From NCBI GenBank assembly GCA_017514765.1, contig JAFWIU010000009.1, positions 61,741-125,740 of the forward strand: a DNA stretch of 64,000 nt, given 5' to 3'. The notes beneath the pieces were generated by a model. The model did not search any database and had not been told where the DNA came from. It was given only the letters and a program-made list of their open reading frames with translations. Made by a program: the position numbers and the translations under genes. Below, one piece after another: positions 9,852 through 17,425 of this stretch. Origin of the DNA: Candidatus Saccharimonadota bacterium. GTDB lineage: Bacteria > Patescibacteriota > Saccharimonadia > Saccharimonadales > Saccharimonadaceae. Numbering within the stretch: the stretch's first letter is position 1; each line of letters starts with the position of its first letter.

Positions 9852-10129
9852 TACGGAGTGTCCTGATTAATACGATTATCAATACATTCACCCCTATCAT
9901 CATACTGCTTGCAACTATCTGAATCACCAACGTAAACTTCGACGGTTGGGTTGATGGCCTTGTAGTTAAAAACTTCAGCACTCGGTTCAGAGAGATCCGT
10001 ACTAATTGACGAATCAACGGTTTTAATTGAAACATCTTCAATCGGTCCGACAAATAAATTACACACAAAGTAGCCAATCAATCCGCCGACGATGGCTATA
10101 CCAATTGAAGTGAGTAAATCTGTTTTCAT
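9851..10129 (-). CDS. Small single-helix membrane protein in pil operon
   Basis: A 92-residue protein with one N-terminal transmembrane helix (about residues 7-29) and a short acidic outer part holding two Cys (DSCKQYDDRGEC near 73-82). No family is recognised. It overlaps pilO by ATGA and pilB by TAATG, so it is certainly translated with the pilus machinery. It occupies the place where PilP is found in diderm operons, but it lacks recognisable PilP features and no outer-membrane secretin is present. Confidence 0.75.
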   Translation of the reverse strand: MKTDLLTSIGIAIVGGLIGYFVCNLFVGPIEDVSIKTVDSSISTDLSEPSAEVFNYKAINPTVEVYVGDSDSCKQYDDRGECIDNRINQDTP

Positions 10130-10998
10130 TTTTTCTTCCCTTCTGCAGTTAGCTTTGTTTCGGTTTCGGTAATGGATGATTTATCAGTGTAATAGGCGTT
10201 GGCTCTGGCTTGAAGAGTGAGACCACTGTCGCTCCACTCGATACTGGCACGAGTGATGTTGAATTCGCGAATGGAACGTTCAACATGATTAAGAACATTC
10301 ATAGTGGTGGCGGTATCGGCTTCTATGGAGAGAGAAACTCCTAGAGAATTCAGATTCTTGGCAAAACTAACCTTTGCGGTGTCTTGCGAAGGGCTAAGTG
10401 ACTGCGGTTTCCAACCAGACATATTGAAGATGTTGTTGAGGCTAGCCAGTAATGCTTCTTCGTTCTTATAGGCAGGGAGAGCATCCGGCACTACACGGAG
10501 AGCGGAACAAGTCATGATTTTCTGCGTGGCAGCTTGACGCTCAGTACTAGTCTTGGCATCGTCGAGTGCTGTCTGCAATTGCTTGTAAGTATAGTTTTTA
10601 CCGGTTTCTTGATCCAGACAGTTTTCGGTAACCTTATCGGGAACGGAATTTAGTGCGGTATTGGAGGCTAGCTTCTCGAGAATGTTCGAACGAAGAGTAT
10701 TAGGAATTTGGGAGAGTTCAATACTATCTGGATCGCATTTCCTCAGTTCTTCATCGGAATATACACTGCCTTTTGGTGCCGTACAGATACCAGTGTCCTT
10801 AATGATCTTAGAATATGAGGCGATAGATTCCTCCTCAGCTGCAATTACGTCGATATTGAAGGCGATTTGTTCGATAAATCTAGTCGTGAGCGAAATGCCC
10901 ACACCGAGAAAAACGGCAGCCCCAAAAACCGAAATGAGCATATATTGCTGGGCTTGTGAAATCTTGGCTCTTTTACTGATTGCTACTTCCTTAGCCAT
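10126..10998 (-). CDS. pilO: PilO-like pilus alignment protein
   Basis: A 290-residue protein. I choose the ATG at 10998, giving MAKEVAISK behind a good GGAGGAA site; the frame extends 52 codons further upstream only by overlapping pilN. A transmembrane helix (about residues 20-45) is followed by a heptad-rich segment and a globular extracellular domain with several Cys. This is the layout of PilO, which dimerises with PilN to link PilM to the pilin. Sequence identity to PilO is weak by eye, so the name rests on order and topology. Confidence 0.7.
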   Translation of the reverse strand: MAKEVAISKRAKISQAQQYMLISVFGAAVFLGVGISLTTRFIEQIAFNIDVIAAEEESIASYSKIIKDTGICTAPKGSVYSDEELRKCDPDSIELSQIPNTLRSNILEKLASNTALNSVPDKVTENCLDQETGKNYTYKQLQTALDDAKTSTERQAATQKIMTCSALRVVPDALPAYKNEEALLASLNNIFNMSGWKPQSLSPSQDTAKVSFAKNLNSLGVSLSIEADTATTMNVLNHVERSIREFNITRASIEWSDSGLTLQARANAYYTDKSSITETETKLTAEGKKK

Positions 10999-12271
10999 TT
11001 TGGGTTCCTCCATTCGAATTTGCATTATCTGAATTGGTGTCGTTGGAACTAGAATCGTCGGTGCTCTCACTTTGGGTTGGTGCAGAAGCACAGGCCGCGT
11101 CATCGTTAGCACAGTCGTCGGCGCGTTTGCCAAAGATGGTTTGGATTTGAACATAGGAATCAGTCACATTATGGCGACCAGATGGCGCGATTGCCATAAC
11201 GTGATGATTGCTGAATTTGTATACTTCTGGGCTGATTGTGATTTGAGCGGAGAACCTCAGCACTAATTCATCACCTTCACCACGACCGTTGGACGAATCG
11301 CCAATCCTAATACCGCTTTCTTGCCCGCCAGGAACTAGCATACAAGTGTCACTAATGGTTTCTGTCCATTTAGGATTATTACTATCTTTACTATCATCAC
11401 CGGTGTAGGAAATGCAAGAGCTAGCAAAGTGTGGGACATTTGTGATGGTACCATCTAAACTCATATTGGAACCCTCTTTCTCCCCGCCGGCTTTATACCA
11501 TTTGGTGAATTGTGGTGTACGCCAGATGCGAACGACGGTTTGATCCTTGTAGGATTCTGTTTCGTATTGGTTAGTAATCGTAGTGTCGCTACTCGATTCG
11601 GAATTATCATCTGACGAGTTTGATTGAGCAGAGATTTTAGCTGGATTGCAACCTTCAGCATCAATGGTCCAGTAAGCGTAGATACCTTGATTGGATTCAT
11701 TAAAGAAACTGCCGTCGTCATTGGTTTCTATAATGCAGTAGGCCGGGATAGTGTTACCTTGGCCATCTACGTAATTGCCGTAATCGTAGCGCATGAGATC
11801 CATACTCTTCTTGAAGGACTCCAAAACAGCATAGTCAATAAACGGCTCTTTGCCAGAATTGGCTTGGGCGTCAAATGAGAAGACCGGTGCATCACCAGCA
11901 AGGTTAACATTTATTTCGGAAATAGTAATAGTATCAGCACCTCTTGGAATGAGTGCAGAAAGAATATTAAAGGTACGTGACAAGACCTTCTTATTATTAG
12001 TGAGCGTGTTGATGCTACCTAGCTGATCTTTGATAGTAAGAAAATCATTAAGGTCGGCGTAGGAATTGAGCTTATCAGACAGATTCTTGATAGTAGTCTG
12101 CTTATTGGTGAGGGCGAGTTGTTGTCCTCCCATGATTAAACCTACGATAATTGTAATACTGACACTAGCAATTGCCACTACGGCAGAGAGGAAGAAGATA
12201 AGATTGCGCAGTTTAAGGGCCTTAATCATTTCACCCTTAACATCTGGTACTAGATTAATCTCGCGCGCCAT
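10991..12271 (-). CDS. pilN: PilN-like pilus alignment protein
   Basis: A 426-residue protein beginning MAREINLVPDV, the characteristic INLLP-type motif by which PilN docks in PilM, followed by a transmembrane helix at about residues 25-48 and a coiled segment. It is much longer than usual PilN (about 200 residues): the extra extracellular C-terminal part contains Cys pairs and ends in a Ser/Asp/Asn-rich tail. Overlap with pilM (TAATG) and with pilO (8 bp) indicates coupled translation. Confidence 0.82.
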   Translation of the reverse strand: MAREINLVPDVKGEMIKALKLRNLIFFLSAVVAIASVSITIIVGLIMGGQQLALTNKQTTIKNLSDKLNSYADLNDFLTIKDQLGSINTLTNNKKVLSRTFNILSALIPRGADTITISEINVNLAGDAPVFSFDAQANSGKEPFIDYAVLESFKKSMDLMRYDYGNYVDGQGNTIPAYCIIETNDDGSFFNESNQGIYAYWTIDAEGCNPAKISAQSNSSDDNSESSSDTTITNQYETESYKDQTVVRIWRTPQFTKWYKAGGEKEGSNMSLDGTITNVPHFASSCISYTGDDSKDSNNPKWTETISDTCMLVPGGQESGIRIGDSSNGRGEGDELVLRFSAQITISPEVYKFSNHHVMAIAPSGRHNVTDSYVQIQTIFGKRADDCANDDAACASAPTQSESTDDSSSNDTNSDNANSNGGTQNG

Positions 12272-13317
12272 TAGTCGTTACTCCTTTCTGACAGGCCAAT
12301 CACCACTGCAAATTCACTGGCGACTGGTAGTAGTGCTTGCTGCTGATCCTTAGTAGTGCGTACGAATTGCCATGGATTGCCCTTCGTAGTTGGGATATTA
12401 ATTTTGCTTTCGATAAATTCTGCGAGAAGCGGAATTACGCCGGCATAGCCTGTTAGGACGACGCCGCCTACTTTACCATTGATATATTTGGTCTGGAAGA
12501 AGCGAACGGATTTGCCAAGCTCAGAAGCGAATGTTTCAAGATGACTACTTAAGACTCTAAATACCTGTCCTTCTAGTTGGGTTTGGTCTAGGCCGAATTT
12601 AAGAACGAACTGGCGAGCTTGGTCTTCCCTGACACCTAGGCTATTCGTGACAGCCTTAACGAGAACCGAAAAGCCACCCGGTATCGAGCGTACAAGGCGG
12701 GGTTGATCCTTGAACATAACAACAATATCGGCGGAATTCTCACCAAAATCTACTATCATAGTAGCATCGATAGCGCCTGGCGTGTTTAATGCTCTTGCCA
12801 TTGCAAGCGGTTCTGGCTCCATTGCGATGATATTGAGTCCTGTTTTTTCAATCGTTTCCATAGTGGATTCGGCGTATTCTTTAGATATGGAAGAGACCAA
12901 GACTTCGGTCTTGGCAGGATCGTTCGGACTGACGCCAAGTATCAAATAGTCGGCCTTGGCGTCACTCATGGCCATGGGTACATATTTGTCCATTTCATAT
13001 TTGAAGGTTTTCTTCAGTTCCTTTTCGGGCAGAGTTTCGGTCTCAACTATAGAAGTGAAGGTCTTAGATGCTGGTAAGCCGATTGCGACATTTTTAGTCT
13101 TGATACCGGCCTGATTGACAGCACCAAGAATCGCCTCCCCAAGGCGTTTTCTGCCGAGCTCGGAGGAATCTTGGACTAATTTCTGTTCAATTGGTACATA
13201 TGCAAATTTTTGGAGTGTCCAGCCACGCTGACCATTGCCAGATAGTTGTACAATTCGCATTGAATTCGTTCCTATATCTAAGGAAAAGAACTCGCCCACG
13301 CCATGCAATAATTTCAT
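12271..13317 (-). CDS. pilM: Type IV pilus assembly protein PilM
   Basis: A 348-residue actin-like ATPase with FFSLDIGTNSMRIVQL (phosphate-1 motif) near the start and VDFGENSADIVVM (phosphate-2) near 190. It forms a cytoplasmic ring that binds the N-terminus of PilN. I start at ATG 13317 because a perfect promoter has its -10 box 7 bases upstream; the longer frame to 13407 runs through the promoter. It is the first gene of the pilM-N-O-x-B-T-C operon. Confidence 0.9.
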   Translation of the reverse strand: MKLLHGVGEFFSLDIGTNSMRIVQLSGNGQRGWTLQKFAYVPIEQKLVQDSSELGRKRLGEAILGAVNQAGIKTKNVAIGLPASKTFTSIVETETLPEKELKKTFKYEMDKYVPMAMSDAKADYLILGVSPNDPAKTEVLVSSISKEYAESTMETIEKTGLNIIAMEPEPLAMARALNTPGAIDATMIVDFGENSADIVVMFKDQPRLVRSIPGGFSVLVKAVTNSLGVREDQARQFVLKFGLDQTQLEGQVFRVLSSHLETFASELGKSVRFFQTKYINGKVGGVVLTGYAGVIPLLAEFIESKINIPTTKGNPWQFVRTTKDQQQALLPVASEFAVVIGLSERSND

Positions 13318-13324
13318 ACTATAT

Positions 13325-13353
13325 ATTATATGCTTATGTTTTAAAAAATGCAA
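13325..13353 (-). promoter_or_regulatory. pil operon promoter, leaderless type
   Basis: On the minus strand TTGCAT, 17 bp, TATAAT, then only 7 bases to the pilM ATG, so the transcript would begin at or next to the start codon. Confidence 0.75.
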
Positions 13354-13370
13354 GAAAAAAATTAAGGATA

Positions 13371-13414
13371 AAAAAAGACCATTAAATCTCTCAATACTGA
13401 AATCCAATGGTCTT
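13371..13414 (-). terminator. Terminator after efp
   Basis: A 9-bp stem (AAGACCATT/AATGGTCTT) with a 22-base loop and a T-run on the minus strand, just upstream of the pilM promoter. Confidence 0.65.
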
Positions 13415-13433
13415 AATGCTCTACAATAATGCC

Positions 13434-13994
13434 TTATTTCTTTCTTTCGCGATAAGCATAGGTATCGGTATCGATTGAAATGATGTCGCCTTCCTTGATA
13501 AAGGCGGGAACCTTAACAACGACGCCGGTTTCCAAAGTGGCATCTTTCATGACTGAGGTCGAGGTGTCACCTTTAACGGCATTTTCGGTGTAAGTAACGG
13601 CCAGCCAAAGATTCTTAGGAAGTTGAAGATTGATGGGGGTACCATTATAGAATTGAATTTCCATCTCGTCACCATCCTTCATGAAATCTTTGGATTCGCC
13701 AACCATATCGGCGGCAAGCTCATATTGTTCAAACGATTCTGGGTCCATGAAATAAAATTTTTCGTCATCCTTGTATAAGTATTGAACTTTGCGAGTAGTA
13801 ACTTCGGCTGGTTCAATCTTCTCTTGACCCTTGAAGGTCTTAGGAAGTAGGGCACCCGTAATGAGGTTTTTGACTTTAACATTGACGATCGAGCCACCGC
13901 GCCCCATAACTTTTTGAGAGTATTCCACCACCTTGTACGGTTGACCGTCCAAAGTGATAAGAGTGTTTTTCTTTAGATCTGTAGGTCCGTACAT
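13434..13994 (-). CDS. efp: Translation elongation factor P
   Basis: A 186-residue EF-P that rescues ribosomes stalled on polyproline. The N-terminal KOW-like domain and two OB domains are recognisable; length is standard. The residue at the tip of the loop that reaches the peptidyl-transferase centre, Lys34 in E. coli, is Arg32 here (VMGRGGS). Arginine at this site is rhamnosylated by EarP in some proteobacteria, but no earP is seen in this window. It is the last gene of the rpsF-ssb-rpsR-efp run and has a terminator. Confidence 0.95.
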   Translation of the reverse strand: MYGPTDLKKNTLITLDGQPYKVVEYSQKVMGRGGSIVNVKVKNLITGALLPKTFKGQEKIEPAEVTTRKVQYLYKDDEKFYFMDPESFEQYELAADMVGESKDFMKDGDEMEIQFYNGTPINLQLPKNLWLAVTYTENAVKGDTSTSVMKDATLETGVVVKVPAFIKEGDIISIDTDTYAYRERKK

Positions 13995-14002
13995 ATTCCT
14001 CC

Positions 14003-14200
14003 TTAGTTATTTGAGATAAATGGTAAGAGTGCTAAATGGCGAGCGCGCTTCACTGCTACTGCCAATTGGCGCTGTTGCTTGGCGGATAAGCCAGTCTTAG
14101 CGATTGGCTCAATCCGGCCATATGGATCGATATACCGCTGCAGAGTCTTAACATCGCGGTAATCGAAGTATAGATTAGGGTCACTTTTTATCCTTTTCAT
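14003..14200 (-). CDS. rpsR: 30S ribosomal protein bS18
   Basis: A 65-residue bS18 with the typical [17 protein letters not shown] core and a basic [21 protein letters not shown] end. It forms a heterodimer with bS6 on the 30S platform, and that dimer is the likely repressor of this operon through the leader at 15074. It has no zinc-binding Cys residues. Confidence 0.95.
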   Translation of the reverse strand: MKRIKSDPNLYFDYRDVKTLQRYIDPYGRIEPIAKTGLSAKQQRQLAVAVKRARHLALLPFISNN

Positions 14201-14226
14201 ATTTGGTCTCCTTCGTTAATGAATTT

Positions 14227-14691
14227 TTAGAATGGCACCTCGCTGAGGTCGATTTCGCCTTCCGGAATATCGTCTGGGATATCTTCTGCACCACTTGCAA
14301 CTGGTTCCGCGCTAGAAGATGAATTACCTTGATAAGAACTATTGCCACCATCACGATTGCTGTTACCGGTGAAGTTGAAATCTTCTACTACGATTTCGAC
14401 ACGTGAGCGCTTCTGGCCAGTATTCTTATCCTCCCAACTACGCTGATCGAGACGACCAGAAACGAGAACACCACTGCCTCTTTTGGCATATTGGTTAATC
14501 ATTTCGCCGAGTTTACCCCAAGCAGAACAATCGATGAAGGAAACGTCTTCCTTTTGTTCGCCATTGGCGTCGCGATAGACACGATTAATCGCTACTGAGA
14601 ACGAACAGACACTAGCTCCACTAGGTGTAGTGCGAAGCTCTGGGTCACGAGTTAAATTGCCTGTAATAATTGCTTTAGAAAAACCGCGCAT
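14227..14691 (-). CDS. ssb: Single-stranded DNA-binding protein
   Basis: A 154-residue SSB with an N-terminal OB fold (about residues 1-105; GNLTRDPELR and FIDCSAWGKLGEMI are recognisable), a Gly/Ser/Asn linker, and an acidic tail ending SEVPF, the partner-binding tip equivalent to DDDIPF. It lies between rpsF and rpsR, as in most bacteria. Confidence 0.95.
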   Translation of the reverse strand: MRGFSKAIITGNLTRDPELRTTPSGASVCSFSVAINRVYRDANGEQKEDVSFIDCSAWGKLGEMINQYAKRGSGVLVSGRLDQRSWEDKNTGQKRSRVEIVVEDFNFTGNSNRDGGNSSYQGNSSSSAEPVASGAEDIPDDIPEGEIDLSEVPF

Positions 14692-14693
14692 AA

Positions 14694-15056
14694 TTAGTTA
14701 TCCTCCTTTTCCGGTTTTTGTTCTTCTTCTTTTTGGCTTTCCTCAGCCTGAAGAGCCATTAATTTCGCTTTGCGCTCGTCGGTGCGAACCAAGAGGCAAC
14801 GCAAAACTCCGTCGGTGATATTCAAAGCAGCTGCGATTTTGCCTGGAGCATCGCTGTTTAAGGAAACATCGAAGAAGTAATAAAGAGCAAAAGCTTGGCC
14901 TTTGATAGGGTAGGCGAGACGCTTCTTACCTTCGTCTTCTTCTTTGGTAATTTTGCCACCGGTCTGGTCAATAATCTTTTTGACCTTCTCGATGACTGGA
15001 TCTGGATTCATCTCGAGATCGGGATGAAGCAGAACAGTGAGTTCATAGTCTTTCAT
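14694..15056 (-). CDS. rpsF: 30S ribosomal protein bS6
   Basis: A 120-residue bS6 (ferredoxin-like fold, YELTVLLHPD start, KKRLAYPIKGQAFALYYFFDV core) with an acidic-basic Lys/Glu-rich tail. It binds bS18. It is the first gene of the operon, behind a structured leader and a strong promoter. Confidence 0.93.
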   Translation of the reverse strand: MKDYELTVLLHPDLEMNPDPVIEKVKKIIDQTGGKITKEEDEGKKRLAYPIKGQAFALYYFFDVSLNSDAPGKIAAALNITDGVLRCLLVRTDERKAKLMALQAEESQKEEEQKPEKEDN

Positions 15057-15073
15057 AAAACTCCTTTGGTTAA

Positions 15074-15122
15074 AGCAAGTACCGTTCTCTTCCCTATACT
15101 CGGGAAGGTTGACGTGCTTGCT
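15074..15122 (-). promoter_or_regulatory. S6:S18-type autoregulatory mRNA leader
   Basis: In the rpsF leader RNA the outer stem pairs AGCAAG with CTTGCT (15117-15122 with 15074-15079) and continues with a G.U pair. The inner hairpin pairs CTTCCC with GGGAAG. An unpaired ACGG lies on the 3' side between the stems. This matches the described S6:S18-binding leader, which mimics the 16S site and lets the bS6:bS18 dimer repress its own operon. The fold was drawn by eye, not scored. Confidence 0.65.
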
Positions 15123-15140
15123 GAGCTAATATTAAGATGT

Positions 15141-15169
15141 ATTTTATCATAGATTACACTGTTTAGCAA
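15141..15169 (-). promoter_or_regulatory. Promoter of the rpsF operon
   Basis: On the minus strand TTGCTA, 17 bp, TAAAAT. The transcript would begin near 15134, giving a leader of about 75 bases that contains the S6:S18-type structure. Confidence 0.7.
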
Positions 15170-15231
15170 GAGGTGAGATAAAGTAGCATTATTAAAGTGG
15201 GATTCATAGTGCAGTATGTTATACTTAGAAT

Positions 15232-15855
15232 ATGGGTAACCAGAATATAATGCAGAGCAACTTAGATAAACTGCAGAGCATGACAGGTAATAATGCAATG
15301 CGTACTCGTAAGCCATTGGGTAAGAAATGGCTGTGGATTGGCCTAAGTGTCGTTGCTATAATTTGCGCCTTAATAGTAGTATTAATTACGGTGATAAATA
15401 CGCCTAGAGACGAAGTGGCAGATGAAGGGGATGAGGCTGGGCTTATATATGAAAAGTTTGATGATTATGGCGAAATATTGAATATCTTCGCGAATATCAA
15501 CGACGGGATGTCGGAGGTAGATCTAGATGAAATTATAGAACGCAGTGGTGCAAGTAATGATTACTTACAAATTAATAAAGAGGATGGTTCTGGTTATATT
15601 GCTACAACATTGATTGAAAAAGATGCAGATTATAGCGGAAAAGAGATTGAGTTCATTAGCTTTGATTATGCTCCGGCGGATGAGGAAAATGAACTAGATC
15701 AGATTAGTAATATCGTTTTTCATAGTTATCATGACGGAAAATATGATTACATTGCACCAGCACCGCAGTATGAATATGTACATGTTTATGGTGATTACGC
15801 CAATTCTTTTGACAATGTTATTGATGCGATTGATGACTATCTAATGCGATTGTAG
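15232..15855 (+). CDS. Membrane-anchored hypothetical protein
   Basis: A 207-residue protein of no recognised family. A basic N-terminus (RTRKPLGKK) precedes one transmembrane helix at about residues 33-56; the rest is a strongly acidic outer domain rich in Asp, Glu and Tyr (for example DLDEIIERSGA and DYLMRL at the end). The -10 box TATACT ends 6 bases before the ATG, so the mRNA is probably leaderless. It stands alone, convergent with the following gene. Confidence 0.7.
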   Translation: MGNQNIMQSNLDKLQSMTGNNAMRTRKPLGKKWLWIGLSVVAIICALIVVLITVINTPRDEVADEGDEAGLIYEKFDDYGEILNIFANINDGMSEVDLDEIIERSGASNDYLQINKEDGSGYIATTLIEKDADYSGKEIEFISFDYAPADEENELDQISNIVFHSYHDGKYDYIAPAPQYEYVHVYGDYANSFDNVIDAIDDYLMRL

Positions 15856-15862
15856 AACTGTT

Positions 15863-17410
15863 CTATTTCGCGACTCTTCGCATTATCCAAGGTGAGGTCG
15901 AATGTGCGTTGATGACGTTAGCAGTAAATTCAGCTTTATTATACCAGCACTCTCCTTTGTCGCAGTTCCCTTTATTGCGGTTAGATGCAGTATTAGGATT
16001 CCAGACGTAGATTTCGCCGCCGTTGTTTTCGCGATAACTGATTGAGGCTACAAAGTGAGTATGGCTAGCGAAGAGGCTAGGTGGTCTTTCGACATAATGA
16101 ATTAGGACATTTCCCTTCTTCAGCTCTTTAACTATGGAATCCCAGTTGTTGGGAATTCTGTCCACCGAAACGCCGTATTTGTTTTCGTAAAAGGATTTGT
16201 ATCTGCTGGTCGCAACAACACTCATACTGCCACCACCTCTACAGTTGAGAAGGCCAGTGTCTACAGCTTCGCGCATAAACGTCATGTAGTCAACATGCTT
16301 ACCCGTCAAGACGTAAGCACCTGCTAGATAGGATGCTGGACCGCACGAACCGCCTCCTACCCCGAATGAGCTATAGAAACGCTTCCCGCTACCACAGGCC
16401 GTAGGTGAATAAATACTATATTTCATATCGGTGTAGTTGGTTTGATGATAGCGCTTTAGGTTATCCAGAAGACTTTGAGTAATAGCGACTGGTTTGCCCG
16501 ATTCGATGACATTGCTCGAGCTTGATACCGTGACGGTGGTTGAGCCCTTAATGCCATTACTGGTTTCTGCTGCAATAGTGGCGGTGCCTTCTTTCTTGGC
16601 CTTAACAACACCTTTACTGTCAACGGTGGCGACCGACTCATCACTTGAAGTCCAGGTCACAGCCTTATTGGTGGCATTGTTGGGAAAAACATTAGCGACT
16701 AGAGTATATTTATCACCTACTCCAATTTTAAGAGTTTTAGTAGAGGGTAACACGCTTTCAGCAAGAATTGGTGGTGTAACAGTGACTTCGGTTGAAGAAG
16801 AGCTTCCACTAGGTGTTGTCACAGTAACGGTAGTAGTACCATCGCTTTTAGGGGTGACCGTGCCATCTGAATCGACGGTGGCAACCGTGGGATTGCTAGA
16901 GGTCCAAGTGAGTTTAGTTTTATCAATACTACTTGGTTTGACTGAAACTCTTAACGTGATCGGTTCATCATTGACATTGATTTGAGTTACACGAAGAAGA
17001 TGAATCGAATCTGCGTGTTCATCGTTGGAGCCCGCAGCGGCGGATTGGTTGGCGGAGTCGCCCGTCCCTCCAGTTTCACCTTGTCCAGATGCCGTGGTGG
17101 TGCCACCTGAGGCACCTCTACCAGTGAGGGAAATCGAAAAGTTTACGATAGCGAAGGCCAGTGCGGTTACGGCGATGCCAATTGATGCAAAAATGATGGT
17201 ATTTTTGGCGGTTTTGACTTCTTCTGAATTACCAGAAGATTTTATATACTTAATACCACCAATAACGACGTAAATAACAGAGATAATACCCACGATTGCA
17301 ATGATTGCGATAAGAATATTAACTATAAAATCTGGAAGAGAATCCGTGGTATTATCGAAACAGCCAGCTGCTTCTAGGACTTCGGTGGGCAAACTATTAT
17401 CTTCGCACAT
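15863..17410 (-). CDS. VirB2-like pilin fused to Ig-like domains and a C39-like peptidase domain
   Basis: A 515-residue multidomain protein. Residues about 27-95 hold two transmembrane helices joined by a short basic loop (IKYIKSSGNSEEVKTAKN), the pattern of VirB2/TrbC-like T4SS pilins. A low-complexity linker follows (96-135), then two BIG2-type Ig-like domains (about 137-212 and 213-297; both contain LTWTSS or VTWTSS and VATVDS motifs). Residues 300-515 form a papain-like/C39-type domain with Cys356 in GGGSCGPAS, His452 in SHTHFVAS and Asn473 in VWNPN as likely catalytic residues. It could display a peptidase or amidase outside the membrane. The start lies 15 bp after ftsK. Confidence 0.75.
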   Translation of the reverse strand: MCEDNSLPTEVLEAAGCFDNTTDSLPDFIVNILIAIIAIVGIISVIYVVIGGIKYIKSSGNSEEVKTAKNTIIFASIGIAVTALAFAIVNFSISLTGRGASGGTTTASGQGETGGTGDSANQSAAAGSNDEHADSIHLLRVTQINVNDEPITLRVSVKPSSIDKTKLTWTSSNPTVATVDSDGTVTPKSDGTTTVTVTTPSGSSSSTEVTVTPPILAESVLPSTKTLKIGVGDKYTLVANVFPNNATNKAVTWTSSDESVATVDSKGVVKAKKEGTATIAAETSNGIKGSTTVTVSSSSNVIESGKPVAITQSLLDNLKRYHQTNYTDMKYSIYSPTACGSGKRFYSSFGVGGGSCGPASYLAGAYVLTGKHVDYMTFMREAVDTGLLNCRGGGSMSVVATSRYKSFYENKYGVSVDRIPNNWDSIVKELKKGNVLIHYVERPPSLFASHTHFVASISYRENNGGEIYVWNPNTASNRNKGNCDKGECWYNKAEFTANVINAHSTSPWIMRRVAK

Positions 17411-17425
17411 TAGCTATACCGACTT

